A stretch of DNA of 64,000 nucleotides from SIG603 sp964370635 (lineage in GTDB: Bacteria; Bacillota; Clostridia; Oscillospirales; Acutalibacteraceae), in NCBI GenBank assembly GCA_964370635.1, contig CAYJJU010000002.1, forward strand, positions 62,001 to 126,000, written 5' to 3'. Below the pieces are notes generated by a model. The model saw nothing but the letters and a program-made list of their open reading frames with translations, did no database searches and was not told where the DNA came from. Below are positions 1 through 8,622 of this stretch, piece by piece; the stretch's first letter is position 1; every line of letters starts with the position of its first letter. A program made the translations under genes and the position numbers.

Positions 1-1273
1 CATTTTCCAGTGCTTTGTGTACATCATCAAAATAGGCATTTTTACTTTCCTCTGATAATCCCGTAAATATATTTCCAAAATATTTTTCAAAATTATTTTT
101 ATTTATCGGCATTTGCCCAAAAAATCTATCTCCATTTTCTTTGCCTATTAGCTCAAAATCTTCTGATATCACTTCGCTTTCCTCTATGCAGTACTTAATA
201 AACTCCCATGCAAGTTCTGGGTTTTTGGCATTTTGCGGAATAGCCACAGTTGCCGCATTAATCATAAGTGCGCCATTTGATGAAAGCACAGGCATCGCCT
301 TAGTAATATTTTTCTCAAGTGAAGTTACCCTAGGAACATTAAGCCTATACGTGTCAAGTCCTTCTGCAAAGTGCGAGTCTGTTTCAAACATTTCTTCAGG
401 TCCATCAAGATAAAAATGCCCTATTGTTTCTTCGCCAGGCACATACTCATTTGTGGCGTTTAAAAATTCAATAAATTCGGGAGTATCATAATTTATTGTC
501 TTAGTTTCATTGTCAAAGCAAATTGCATCTTCATTAGCACGGAAAAAATTTTTACCCTCTCGCCCCTCACGGCCAAGATATTTTATCTCAGGAAATTTTC
601 CGCTATCCTCAATTTTTTGAAGAGTGTCTAGCAAAAATTTATAATCTACACCTTTGATGGCATCTAAGTCTATTTCAAGCTCGTCCATGACATCGCCCCT
701 AAACCTTAACAGGCCATAATAAAATGTTAATGGATATAAGTAAAGCTTGCCCTCAACCTCGTATGCTTCTATTACATTTTCAAAATAATCTTCCCTTACA
801 TAATCAGGGTCATTGTCAAGAAAATAGTTTAAATCCATAATAAGATTAGACGAAGACAGGTTATCCACTTCGTAACTTGCTTCAAATATAAGGTCGGGTG
901 CGTTTCCGCTTGTCATGCGCACCTTTAAATCCTTAGAATACGCCTCAATTGCTATACTCATCTCTTCATTAGACGTGATGTCTAGGTAATCAATCATATT
1001 ATCATTTGTAATTATTTTGACATTTGGATGAAGTTCCATAAAGCCCTGTGCCAAAGGCCACCAACCGCTTACATCATTCCCTGTTTCAAGGGAGGATATT
1101 TCAAGCGTGCCGGAAAGTCCCTCGCCCATGTCCCTTATTTCACTCTCCACGGTTTCCCCATTTTCTTCACCAGAAATATTCATATGATCCGAGTAAATAT
1201 CAGCCTGCTCATCATGACATGCGACTAGCAAAATTAAACTTACACTTAAAAATAAAGATACTACTTTTTTCAT
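1..1273 (-). CDS. Extracellular solute-binding lipoprotein (array L, gene 1), 3-prime end cut by window edge
   Basis: The reading frame is open from an ATG at 1273 to the window edge, 424 codons, so roughly 45-50 C-terminal residues are missing compared with the 477-residue neighbour at 3027-4460. The N-terminus is a lipoprotein signal peptide (MKKVVSLFLSVSLILLVAC) with the lipidated cysteine at residue 19, followed by a short polar linker (DEQADIYSDH) and a block reading GLSGTLEIS. The family signature NPELAWEFIKYCI is present near the missing end. These traits fit family 1 ABC solute-binding proteins, which deliver sugars or oligosaccharides to a membrane permease from the outer face of the membrane. 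The ligand cannot be told. It is the last gene of a minus-strand array of at least three. The ribosome binding site is AAGGAGAA. Confidence 0.85.
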   Translation of the reverse strand, partial: MKKVVSLFLSVSLILLVACHDEQADIYSDHMNISGEENGETVESEIRDMGEGLSGTLEISSLETGNDVSGWWPLAQGFMELHPNVKIITNDNMIDYLDITSNEEMSIAIEAYSKDLKVRMTSGNAPDLIFEASYEVDNLSSSNLIMDLNYFLDNDPDYVREDYFENVIEAYEVEGKLYLYPLTFYYGLLRFRGDVMDELEIDLDAIKGVDYKFLLDTLQKIEDSGKFPEIKYLGREGREGKNFFRANEDAICFDNETKTINYDTPEFIEFLNATNEYVPGEETIGHFYLDGPEEMFETDSHFAEGLDTYRLNVPRVTSLEKNITKAMPVLSSNGALMINAATVAIPQNAKNPELAWEFIKYCIEESEVISEDFELIGKENGDRFFGQMPINKNNFEKYFGNIFTGLSEESKNAYFDDVHKALEN

Positions 1274-1457
1274 AATATAATTCTCCTTTGTTTTGTGGAA
1301 ACCCCGCGGTTTTGTCAAATATATAATTCAAAAATCCGCAGGATTTTCACCTCAATTATTAATTATTAACTATTAATTATTAATTAAATGCGAAGCATTT
1401 CGCCACAACTTTTCACTCTTCACTTTTCACTCTTCACTAAAAAATGCTACGCATTTT
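1274..1457 (-). repeat. Modular spacer between array L genes 1 and 2
   Basis: Read on the minus strand, the spacer begins right after a stop codon with a hairpin (AAATGC-GTA-GCATTT). Then come direct repeats of GTGAAGAGTGAAAA, a second hairpin (GCGAAATGCTTCGC), a TTAATTATTAAC microsatellite, the segment AAATCCTGCGGATTTTT, TTGACAAAACC, and the next gene's ribosome binding site. The same modules recur in the right-hand array. The first hairpin probably works as a terminator or 3-prime stabiliser. Confidence 0.75.
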
Positions 1458-2798
1458 TTACTCTATCTCCGCAAAATAAATCTCCGCCCTGTCTTGCATT
1501 GCTTTGGCACATTCCTTGGCTGTCATTAGGCCGTTATAAAAATCCGTTTTAATCTCCCTTAGGCTTAAGTGTAGTTCTGTCATTGGGAAAATTCTAGCTA
1601 TTTCAAGCTCCAGTGCTGAGTTTACTGCATTTAGATACTGCTCAATCTGTTCATCGCTATAAGCTGTGGCATTTAGTTGTTTTTTAAAATTGTTTTTATT
1701 GATTGGGATATAGCTAAAGAATCTGTCTCCACCCCACTTGCCGAGTTCAGTTACACTAAGCGAGACTGTATCGCTTTCATATATGCAGTATTTGATAAAC
1801 TCCCAAGCAAGTTCGGGATTTTTTGCCGACTTTGGTATTGAGCCCAAATGACCGCCGTAAACAAGCAATTCACCCGATGATGCCGTGACCGGTACTGCCT
1901 TTGTCACGTTTTCTATATCGCCGATTATTTTGGTCAAATTTCTGTTGTCCGATGTTATTCCGTCTGTAAAATAATTGTCTTCACTAAAAATTTTATCCTC
2001 GGTGGCGGTTATAAAAAAGCCGAACTCCATTGGTGCCTCATAATCACGACTGGTATTCAGATAATTAATATATTGCTCGCTTTCAAAATTTATTTGCATT
2101 TCTTCCGAATTAAAACAGGCCGTTTCTTCCTCTACCGACAATAAATCTTTTCCGTTATAAGGCTCTCTTAAAATATATTTAAGGCTGGGAAAATCTCCAT
2201 TTTCTACCGCTTTATTGTAATTCCCGTAAATAAAATTATAGTCGACACCATGAACTGCGTCCATGTCAATATCAAGGCTGTCCATTATGTCTTCCCTAAA
2301 TCTTGCAAATCTAAACATAAATGTCGTGGGAATAGCATAAAGTTCACCTCTAATTTCGTAACTTTCGACTACATTCATATAGTAGTCTTCTTTTTTAAAG
2401 CTTTCATCACTGCCTATTAATTCATTTATATCCACAAACAAATCACTGCCTGAAAATTCGCTTACAAGGTCACTTGATAAAAACACAAGGTCTGGAGTAT
2501 CTCCTGAAAAAAGCCTGACTCTTAAATCGTTTAAATATTTATCGAGCGAAACTTGTGCGGTCTCTGACTCATCGTCGGCAGATGTGTCACTAAGCACAAC
2601 AGTCACGTCTGGGTGAAGTTTTTTAAAGCCTTCGACCAGCGGATACCAACCTGTATAGTCGTTTGCATTATCCATGACCGAAATTTCAAGTGTGCCGGAA
2701 AGTTCAGTCCCCTCAGGGATAATCTCCACCTTTGCCGTGCCACAAGCGACTAGGCTTATTAATACTGCACTTAAAAATACAGATATAAATTGTTTCAT
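1458..2798 (-). CDS. Extracellular solute-binding lipoprotein (array L, gene 2)
   Basis: This 446-residue protein has a lipoprotein signal peptide (MKQFISVFLSAVLISLVAC, lipid cysteine 19), then TAKVEIIPEGTELSGTLEIS, which is almost the linker of the first three genes of the right-hand array (52388-56737). It therefore belongs to that subgroup, although it lies 50 kb away and is flanked by members of the other subgroup. The middle has the usual markers of the set: LHPDVTVVLSDT, GDTPDLVFLSSD, INKNNFKKQ. The end is ECAKAMQDRAEIYFAEIE. The start ATG follows GAGGG at good spacing. No transport permease or ATPase lies beside it, so it presumably serves a permease encoded elsewhere. Confidence 0.88.
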   Translation of the reverse strand: MKQFISVFLSAVLISLVACGTAKVEIIPEGTELSGTLEISVMDNANDYTGWYPLVEGFKKLHPDVTVVLSDTSADDESETAQVSLDKYLNDLRVRLFSGDTPDLVFLSSDLVSEFSGSDLFVDINELIGSDESFKKEDYYMNVVESYEIRGELYAIPTTFMFRFARFREDIMDSLDIDMDAVHGVDYNFIYGNYNKAVENGDFPSLKYILREPYNGKDLLSVEEETACFNSEEMQINFESEQYINYLNTSRDYEAPMEFGFFITATEDKIFSEDNYFTDGITSDNRNLTKIIGDIENVTKAVPVTASSGELLVYGGHLGSIPKSAKNPELAWEFIKYCIYESDTVSLSVTELGKWGGDRFFSYIPINKNNFKKQLNATAYSDEQIEQYLNAVNSALELEIARIFPMTELHLSLREIKTDFYNGLMTAKECAKAMQDRAEIYFAEIE

Positions 2799-3026
2799 AA
2801 TATATCCCTCATTTTGTTTTGTGGAAACCCCACGGACGACGAAACGTCGCCCCTACAATGAAACCATAGTTTTGTCAAATATATAATCAAAAAATCCGCA
2901 GGATTTTAACCTCAATTAATAATTATTAACTATTAATTATTAATTAAATGCAAAGCATTTCGCCGCAATTCTCAATTCTTCATTCTCAATTATGCGGTCG
3001 CCCACACAGGGGCGACCCTACAATTA
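2799..3026 (-). repeat. Modular spacer between array L genes 2 and 3
   Basis: On the minus strand the modules in order are: a hairpin GGTCGCCC-ACACA-GGGGCGACC (about 2994-3014), a GAGAATGAAGAATTGAGAA tract, the GCGAAATGC segment, the TTAATTATTAAC microsatellite, AAAATCCTGCGGATTTTTT, TTGACAAAAC, and the hairpin GGGCGACGTTTCGTCG near 2833-2855. Gene 2's ribosome binding site comes last. The last modules match the leader repeated in front of the right-hand array genes. Confidence 0.72.
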
Positions 3027-4460
3027 TCAAGAGTTTTCCCCCATATAAATATCCGCCCTTTCCTGCATGGCCTTTGCGCATTCCTCTGCCGTGATTAAGT
3101 CATTATAAAAATCGGTTTGTATGTAAAATAGCGCATTGCTAAGCTCTCTGTCCATTGCGGGCACTCTTATATTTCCCTCCAAGGCTTCAAACACTGCTTC
3201 AAAGAAATTGTCTTCCTGCTCTTTTGGTAAACCTACAAAATTTTCTCCATAATACATTTTAAAATTATTTTTATTTATCGGAATATCGTAAAAAAACCTA
3301 TCGCCATTTAATTTTCCAATAAATTCCCAATCGGTATTAACTTCCCCACTTTCTTCTATGCAGTATTTAATAAATTCCCATGCAAGCTCGGGGTTTTTCG
3401 CATTTGTCGGTATTCCGATACTCTCTGCAATCACTATCATTTCGCCAGCCGATGTCGTTACAGGCACCGCCTTTGTTACCCCATCTATCTCCGACAACAT
3501 TCTTTTATTTAAAAAAGTCTTACCCGTGTTCACCGCTTCGACAAAATATGACTTTTCGTCAAAGAAATTTGTCGCAACACTGGGCTCTAAAGAACCGGTA
3601 TAAAATCCAAATTCGGGAAGTGTCCCCGGAACATAGGCTTTTGTTGTGTTTAGATAATTTATAAACTGCGGTACCTCAAAATTTATTTCTAAAGTTTCAC
3701 TGTCAACACAGGCCGTCATCTCTTCGCTATATAAAATTCGCTGTCCCTCCTGCCCTTCATATCCAAGGTATTTAATTTCGGGAAATTTTCCGCTTTCCTT
3801 AATTTTCTCCAGTGTGTCAAACAAAAAATTATAGTCGACCACTTCTAATTCTTCTACATCTATCCCGAGTTCGTCCATGACATCTTCCCTAAACCTATAA
3901 AGATAATAATAAAAAGTCATGGGATATTCATGCAGTTTGCCGTCCACTTCATGCGCCCTTACCACGCTGTCGAAATAATCTTCACGCACATATTCAGGGT
4001 CATTTTCTAAAAATTCGTTTAAGTCCATAAGTAAATGTGGCGGCACAGAAGTCATATTTACACCAAAGATTAAATCGGGCGCATTTCCGCTTATAATCTG
4101 TACATTTAGTTCATCGACATACTTTTGCATTGCAAGAGCATATTCATCTCCTGTTTCAAGCGCAATAGTCGACAAGTCGACCGCATTGTCGTTTGAAATT
4201 ATTTTTACATTCGGGTGCAAGTCCATAAAACCATCTACAAGAGGCCCCCAGCCTGTGTAATCCTCTGCAACGAATATATTGGAAATTTCAAGTGTGCCCG
4301 AAAGCCCGTCCTCTGTAATTTCAAATTCACTTTCTGTAATTTCCTCATTTTCATTGTCAATCATAGTCCTATGCTGCGAATAAATATCGGCCTGCTCATC
4401 ACTGCATGCGACTAAGCTTATTAATGCAATGCTTAAAAATATTGATATAAATTTTTTCAT
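3027..4460 (-). CDS. Extracellular solute-binding lipoprotein (array L, gene 3)
   Basis: A 477-residue lipoprotein with signal peptide MKKFISIFLSIALISLVAC (lipid cysteine 19) and linker SDEQADIYSQH, close to gene 1 of this array and to the TDQSAKIYSENM linker of the later right-hand genes. The body carries LHPNVKIISNDNAVD, SGNAPDLIF, NPELAWEFIKYCIEES and the ending AEECAKAMQERADIYMGENS, which differs from the usual YFAEIE end. The frame is open 15 codons further upstream, but the ATG at 4460 is chosen because AAGGAGAA precedes it and the signal peptide starts there. It is the first gene of the minus-strand array. Confidence 0.88.
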   Translation of the reverse strand: MKKFISIFLSIALISLVACSDEQADIYSQHRTMIDNENEEITESEFEITEDGLSGTLEISNIFVAEDYTGWGPLVDGFMDLHPNVKIISNDNAVDLSTIALETGDEYALAMQKYVDELNVQIISGNAPDLIFGVNMTSVPPHLLMDLNEFLENDPEYVREDYFDSVVRAHEVDGKLHEYPMTFYYYLYRFREDVMDELGIDVEELEVVDYNFLFDTLEKIKESGKFPEIKYLGYEGQEGQRILYSEEMTACVDSETLEINFEVPQFINYLNTTKAYVPGTLPEFGFYTGSLEPSVATNFFDEKSYFVEAVNTGKTFLNKRMLSEIDGVTKAVPVTTSAGEMIVIAESIGIPTNAKNPELAWEFIKYCIEESGEVNTDWEFIGKLNGDRFFYDIPINKNNFKMYYGENFVGLPKEQEDNFFEAVFEALEGNIRVPAMDRELSNALFYIQTDFYNDLITAEECAKAMQERADIYMGENS

Positions 4461-4640
4461 AATATAATTCTCCTTTGTTTTGTGGAAACCCTGCGGTTTT
4501 GTCAAATATATAATTCAAAAATCCGCAGGATTTTCACCTCAATTATTAACTATTAATTATTAACTATTAATTATTAATTATTAACTATTAACTATTAATT
4601 ATTAACTATCGACTCTTCCCTACTTAAATTATAAACCTCA
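4461..4640. repeat. Leader of array L and TTAATTATTAAC microsatellite
   Basis: This stretch repeats the leader seen before the other array genes (TTGACAAAACC, AAAATCCTGCGGATTTTT on the minus strand). It then has a long run, about 4535-4610, of alternating TTAATTATTAAC and TTAACTATTAATT units. The same AT-only units occur at 1357-1386 and 2917-2945. No gene is visible here. Confidence 0.65.
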
Positions 4641-4733
4641 AAAGAAATAAAATCAACATAAATTATCAAATATTACTGGTATTTTTAATTAATATGTGAT
4701 ATTATGTATAAAAACAACAAGGGGAGTTGCGAT

Positions 4734-6239
4734 ATGGCAAAACAATTTATTATAGTTATGACCGACACTACAAGGTGTGACATGCTTGGCTGTTATGGAA
4801 ATAGCGACATGATTACCCCAAATATTGACAAACTTTCTAAAGAAGGAATTTTATACACAAACGCCTACACCTGCCAACCTGTTTGTGGCCCTGCTAGAAG
4901 TGCGCTTTTCACAGGGACTTTTCCGCATTCTAACGGCATGATGACTAACAGCGTTCCTTTAGGCGCAAATGTTAAGACCATAGGCCAAAGGCTTAGTGAT
5001 AACGGCATACACTGTGGCTACATTGGCAAATGGCATTTAGACGGCACGGATTATTTCGGAAATGGAATTTGCCCCGAGGGCTATGACCCTAAGTATTGGT
5101 ACGATATGAAGCTTTATTTGGACGAGTTGTCCGATGAGGAAAAACTGCGTAGCAGACAGCACGACACTGCCTATGACCCCAGCTGGACTGCCGACATGTG
5201 CTACGCCTACAGATGCACCGACAAAGCCTTAGACTTTATCGAAAATTATTCGAGTGAAGATTTTTTCCTCACCTTATCGTATGATGAGCCGCACGGCCCA
5301 AGCCTTTGCCCTGCGCCATTTAATACCATGTATGAAAACACAAAAATGCCCGAAAGTAAAAACTTTTCGGACAATTTAGAAAATAAGCCCTTGATGCAAA
5401 GACTTTGGGCCGGTGATAGTTTATTTAAAAGTGCCGAGGAGCTTAATGTAAAGTCAAAGGCCTTGTCACTGTTTTTAGGCTCTAACAGCTTTGTCGACGA
5501 GCAGTTTGGCAGGGTGTTAAAGGCGATAGAAGAAAAATGCCCTGACGCCATAGTGGTATTTACCTCAGACCACGGCGACATGCTTGGAAACCATAAACTT
5601 CAAACAAAAAATGCCACTATGTATAAAGAAGTGTGCAATATTCCGCTGATAATAAGGGGTGGTCAAAAGGGTAAAACCATCACTGCACCTGCCTCACATA
5701 TAGACATAGTTCCCACTGTAATGGAGTATATGGGTCTGCCTTTACCCAAAATTTTGGAGGGCAAAAGCATGCTTTCACAAATTTATGAAGCTTCTGTAAA
5801 GGTGAACGACTATGCACACACGGAGTTTACACGCTACGAGGTAGACCACGACGGTTTTGGCGGTTTGCAAATTATGAGGGGCGTGACCGACGGCAGGTAT
5901 AAACTCGTGATACACTTGCTTGACACAGACGAGTTTTACGACATGGATAGCGACCCTGAAGAAATGGTAAATCTTATTAATGACGAAAAAAATAAAGCCG
6001 TGCGAGATAGACTGCACGACGAACTTTTAGCGCATATGAACAAAACCCGTGACATGTTTAGGGGTTACCAATGGGCGGCAAGGCCTTGGAGGCCTGACAA
6101 AACGCCTAACTGGGAAAACGACGGCTACACAAGACAGCGTGAGCACGAAGAATATGAAACTCGCCAGCTTGACTATGACACGGGACTGCCGATGAAAGAG
6201 GCTGTGCGCTCAAAAATACTTAACGATGTAAAGGAATAA
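4734..6239 (+). CDS. Cysteine-type sulfatase, predicted cytosolic
   Basis: A 501-residue alkaline-phosphatase-superfamily sulfatase that would hydrolyse a sulfate ester. The N-terminal metal-binding stretch is TDTTRCDMLGCYGN. The active-site signature C-x-P-x-R reads CGPARSALFTG, whose cysteine must be oxidised to formylglycine, in anaerobes by a radical SAM maturase; no such maturase is seen here. The second metal site is SDHGDMLGNHKLQTK. There is no signal peptide, so the substrate must be imported or made inside the cell. The frame opens 10 codons earlier, but the ATG at 4734 is chosen because AAGGGGAG lies 8 bases before it. A TusA-like gene follows by 11 bases, so the two are probably cotranscribed. 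The exact substrate is unknown. Confidence 0.9.
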   Translation: MAKQFIIVMTDTTRCDMLGCYGNSDMITPNIDKLSKEGILYTNAYTCQPVCGPARSALFTGTFPHSNGMMTNSVPLGANVKTIGQRLSDNGIHCGYIGKWHLDGTDYFGNGICPEGYDPKYWYDMKLYLDELSDEEKLRSRQHDTAYDPSWTADMCYAYRCTDKALDFIENYSSEDFFLTLSYDEPHGPSLCPAPFNTMYENTKMPESKNFSDNLENKPLMQRLWAGDSLFKSAEELNVKSKALSLFLGSNSFVDEQFGRVLKAIEEKCPDAIVVFTSDHGDMLGNHKLQTKNATMYKEVCNIPLIIRGGQKGKTITAPASHIDIVPTVMEYMGLPLPKILEGKSMLSQIYEASVKVNDYAHTEFTRYEVDHDGFGGLQIMRGVTDGRYKLVIHLLDTDEFYDMDSDPEEMVNLINDEKNKAVRDRLHDELLAHMNKTRDMFRGYQWAARPWRPDKTPNWENDGYTRQREHEEYETRQLDYDTGLPMKEAVRSKILNDVKE

Positions 6240-6250
6240 GGAGATAAGGC

Positions 6251-6484
6251 ATGAGTAAAAGCATTAAAATTAAAAAAATAGACTGTTTAGGAGACATTTG
6301 CCCTATACCAATTATGAAGCTTAGTAAAAACTTGAAACACATAGAGGACGGTGAGGCGTGTATGCTAATCACCGACCACAGTTGTACGCTGACTTCTGTC
6401 ACAGATTTTTGCAAAAATCACAAACTCATGCTAAGTGCCGACGAAGTGATGAACGGCGTTTGGGAAATTACCATTAACAAATAG
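6251..6484 (+). CDS. TusA-like sulfur carrier protein
   Basis: A 77-residue TusA/SirA/YeeD-family protein. The hallmark segment is DCLGDICPIPIMKLSK, with the catalytic cysteine of CPxP that carries a persulfide. A later TDHSC segment and the ending VWEITINK match the second TusA-like protein at 8380-8607. It follows the sulfatase by 11 bases, preceded by AAGGAGATAAGGC. The 3-prime end overlaps the convergent LysR gene by 11 bases. The likely job is relaying sulfane sulfur inside this sulfur module; the acceptor is not known. Confidence 0.88.
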   Translation: MSKSIKIKKIDCLGDICPIPIMKLSKNLKHIEDGEACMLITDHSCTLTSVTDFCKNHKLMLSADEVMNGVWEITINK

Positions 6485-7373
6485 TTTGACTAAGCACCTT
6501 TTCGATATACTCAAGCACCTTGTCTTTTCCAAGGCACAAACTTGTAGAATTTCGCAGTTTGATGGAGTAATAAGTGCCTTCTAAGTTTACATCATCACAA
6601 TTTATTAAACGGAGTTGTTTATTATACAGCTCCTTTTTTATTGACATATACGGTAAAAAGGCAATTCCAAAACCATTCATTACAGAAAGTTTTATGGCAT
6701 CGGTAGTGTCAACCGCATAAAGCAAATTCAGATTTTCGACATCAATTTGATTTTCTGCAAGCTGTTTTGTAATCATTTTTTGTGTACGGTGATTTTTTGT
6801 AAGCGTTACAAAGGGATACTTATAAATATCTTCCCTTTTAATATTTTCAGGAATTTCAAAAGCTTGATTGCAAACAAGATAAAATTTATCCGCAAATACC
6901 TTTTTACAGCTAATTCGTTTATTATTTGTTTTGCCTAAAATTATGCCCATATCGCCGTGGCCTTTTAATATTTTTTCCTCAATAATATTGCTTTGTGAGG
7001 TCTCTATTTCTAGCGTGTAGTCGGGATATTTGTTTCTAAAATGATAAAATGTGCATGGGAGTGCATAGGTGCAGGCAAACGATGTGGAAATAATTTTCAC
7101 CGTATCGCAGGCGGAATTTATTTTATCTATTTCGTCAAAAACATTGTTATACGAGTCTACCATAGATAAGAAATGCTTATATGCAATATTGCCCGTTTGT
7201 GTAGGTGTAATTCCTTTCGGACTTCTCTCTAAAAGCTTGGTGTTAAAGCTTTTTTCCAGCACTTTTATTTGCTGACTTAAAGCAGACTGACTTAAATTGC
7301 ATCTCTCAGCCGCTGCGGATATGCTTCCGAGCTTTATTGTTTCGATATACGATATTACATACTCTATATTCAT
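6474..7373 (-). CDS. LysR-family transcriptional regulator
   Basis: A 299-residue regulator with an N-terminal winged helix-turn-helix (LGSISAAAERCNLSQSALSQ) followed by LERSPKGITPTQTG, and a C-terminal effector-binding domain from about residue 90. It is divergent from the YeeE gene at 7664 and convergent with the first TusA gene, so it most likely controls the sulfur module. By analogy with CysB-type LysR proteins it may sense a sulfur compound, but that is inference. A GTG two codons upstream at 7379 is possible; the ATG at 7373 is chosen because GTGGAG precedes it. Confidence 0.88.
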   Translation of the reverse strand: MNIEYVISYIETIKLGSISAAAERCNLSQSALSQQIKVLEKSFNTKLLERSPKGITPTQTGNIAYKHFLSMVDSYNNVFDEIDKINSACDTVKIISTSFACTYALPCTFYHFRNKYPDYTLEIETSQSNIIEEKILKGHGDMGIILGKTNNKRISCKKVFADKFYLVCNQAFEIPENIKREDIYKYPFVTLTKNHRTQKMITKQLAENQIDVENLNLLYAVDTTDAIKLSVMNGFGIAFLPYMSIKKELYNKQLRLINCDDVNLEGTYYSIKLRNSTSLCLGKDKVLEYIEKVLSQTIC

Positions 7374-7663
7374 AAACACTCCACTTCCCCGATAGACATC
7401 GGAACAAATTTCCTTATATCACACTGCCATATTTATCACTGTACAAGCATATTAATTATCATAAACAGTAATTTACTCATATATCATATCACATTTTTCA
7501 TCAAATGTCATAAGTTTTTCTAATGTTTTATTAAAATTTTAATTAACCTATTTAATAATTTTTGTGTTATAGTTAAGTCGTTGAAAGTTTAAAGGTCTTA
7601 AATTTAATAAATTTTAAGATTTTTTGCAATTACATATGAAAGGAGGAGATTTTTATTTCACAG
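7374..7663. promoter_or_regulatory. Divergent LysR/YeeE intergenic control region
   Basis: About 290 AT-rich bases between divergent genes, the usual place for a LysR operator. Visible elements are several A/T palindromes (for example TTAAAATTTTAA near 7530) and an A/T inverted repeat, TCTTAAATTTA facing AAATTTTAAGA, at about 7597-7620. That repeat is followed by a T run and could act as a weak leader hairpin. A promoter cannot be assigned with confidence. Confidence 0.4.
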
Positions 7664-8350
7664 ATGAATGAAACGGTGCAAACCACAAGCATTAGGCGCT
7701 CTCGTACGCCAAGAAAACCAAAGAAAAGTCAAATACCCATTGCAATTTTACTTCTTATCGGCATTATAGCATTTGGATATTACCTATCAGGGGACAGCAA
7801 TACACTTCCGATATATTGGGGATTTGGCATAATTTTCGGATACATCTTACAGCGCTCACGTTTTTGTTTCACGGCGGCTTTTCGTGACCCTTGCATAACG
7901 GGTAGCACCTCTGTTACAAGAGCGGTTTTGGTGGCATTATCCATAGGAAGCATAGGATTTTTTGCAATCAAACTAGGCGTGGAGCTATCAGGCGGAGAAA
8001 GCATTAGCATGCAAAGCGTTGCACCTATAGGCATACCACTTGTAATCGGCGCCGTACTATTTGGTGTCGGCATGGTAATTGCCGGAGGATGCGCATCAGG
8101 TACTGTCATGCGTGTAGGCGAAGGCTTTACTATGCAAATGCTATCCTTAGTATTTTTCGTGGCAGGCTCTTTATGGGGCGTCCATGATGTTGGCGCATTT
8201 TGGGGAAATCTTAATGAAAATGCACCTGAAATTTTCTTACCCGATGTATTCGGCTGGTTTGGTGCATTAATTGTACAATTTGCAATTATAGTTTTACTTT
8301 ATATTGCGGCAGTAAAATGGCAAAAGAAAAGAATGGGGACTTCAGAATAA
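7664..8350 (+). CDS. YeeE/YedE-family sulfur-compound permease, first half
   Basis: A 228-residue membrane protein of the YeeE/YedE (Sulf_transp) family. It has a basic N-terminal tail (residues 1-25), a first membrane segment near 26-44, and then the family's cysteine-bearing loops: QRSRFCFTAAFRDP at about 63-76 and GGCASGTVMRVGEG at about 141-154. Known TsuA/YeeE transporters are single chains of about 350 residues with two such repeats; here the second half is a separate gene at 8623. The probable role is uptake of thiosulfate or a similar sulfur compound together with the TusA partner. The ribosome binding site AGGAGG is 17 bases from this ATG, which is too far; see the finding on a possible ATT start at 7655. 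Confidence 0.85.
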   Translation: MNETVQTTSIRRSRTPRKPKKSQIPIAILLLIGIIAFGYYLSGDSNTLPIYWGFGIIFGYILQRSRFCFTAAFRDPCITGSTSVTRAVLVALSIGSIGFFAIKLGVELSGGESISMQSVAPIGIPLVIGAVLFGVGMVIAGGCASGTVMRVGEGFTMQMLSLVFFVAGSLWGVHDVGAFWGNLNENAPEIFLPDVFGWFGALIVQFAIIVLLYIAAVKWQKKRMGTSE

Positions 8351-8379
8351 AAAATAAAAATTCAAAGGAGATTATTATT

Positions 8380-8607
8380 ATGTCAGAATTTAATTTAGAT
8401 TGCTTGGGCGAGGCTTGCCCAGTACCACTAATGAAAACAGAGAAAAAACTAGGTGAATTATCTATAGGCGATATCCTTGTAGTCGCTATTGACCATAGCT
8501 GTGCTATGAAAAATGTGCCTGAATGGGCCCGCAAACAAGGTCATAATGTTGAAATTGAAGAAGTAGACGACGGCGAGTGGGAAATCGTAATCGAAAAAAC
8601 AAAATAA
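8380..8607 (+). CDS. TusA/YeeD-like sulfur carrier inside the permease operon
   Basis: A 75-residue TusA-family protein with DCLGEACPVPLMK and the conserved later stretch DHSCAMKNVPEWARKQGH, ending EWEIVIEKTK. In the characterised YeeE-YeeD (TsuA-TsuB) pairs the small protein takes sulfur from the transported compound at the inner face, and the placement here between two permease halves fits that role. The frame is open 21 codons further upstream into the end of the preceding gene, but the ATG at 8380 has AAAGGAG at good spacing and gives the normal family N-terminus. Confidence 0.9.
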   Translation: MSEFNLDCLGEACPVPLMKTEKKLGELSIGDILVVAIDHSCAMKNVPEWARKQGHNVEIEEVDDGEWEIVIEKTK

Positions 8608-8622
8608 AATGGGGGATTTGCT

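Noticed and set aside
2799..2920. TTGACA in the array leaders as a promoter -35 box
   Set aside because: At 17 bases downstream the sequence reads TAGGGG or similar, far from TATAAT, so the claim cannot be supported without transcript data.
8380..8607. Selenium-metabolism YedF/YedE system as an alternative to sulfur uptake
   Set aside because: YedF has an extra C-terminal domain absent from this 75-residue protein, and no selenium genes are nearby; YeeE/YeeD fits better.
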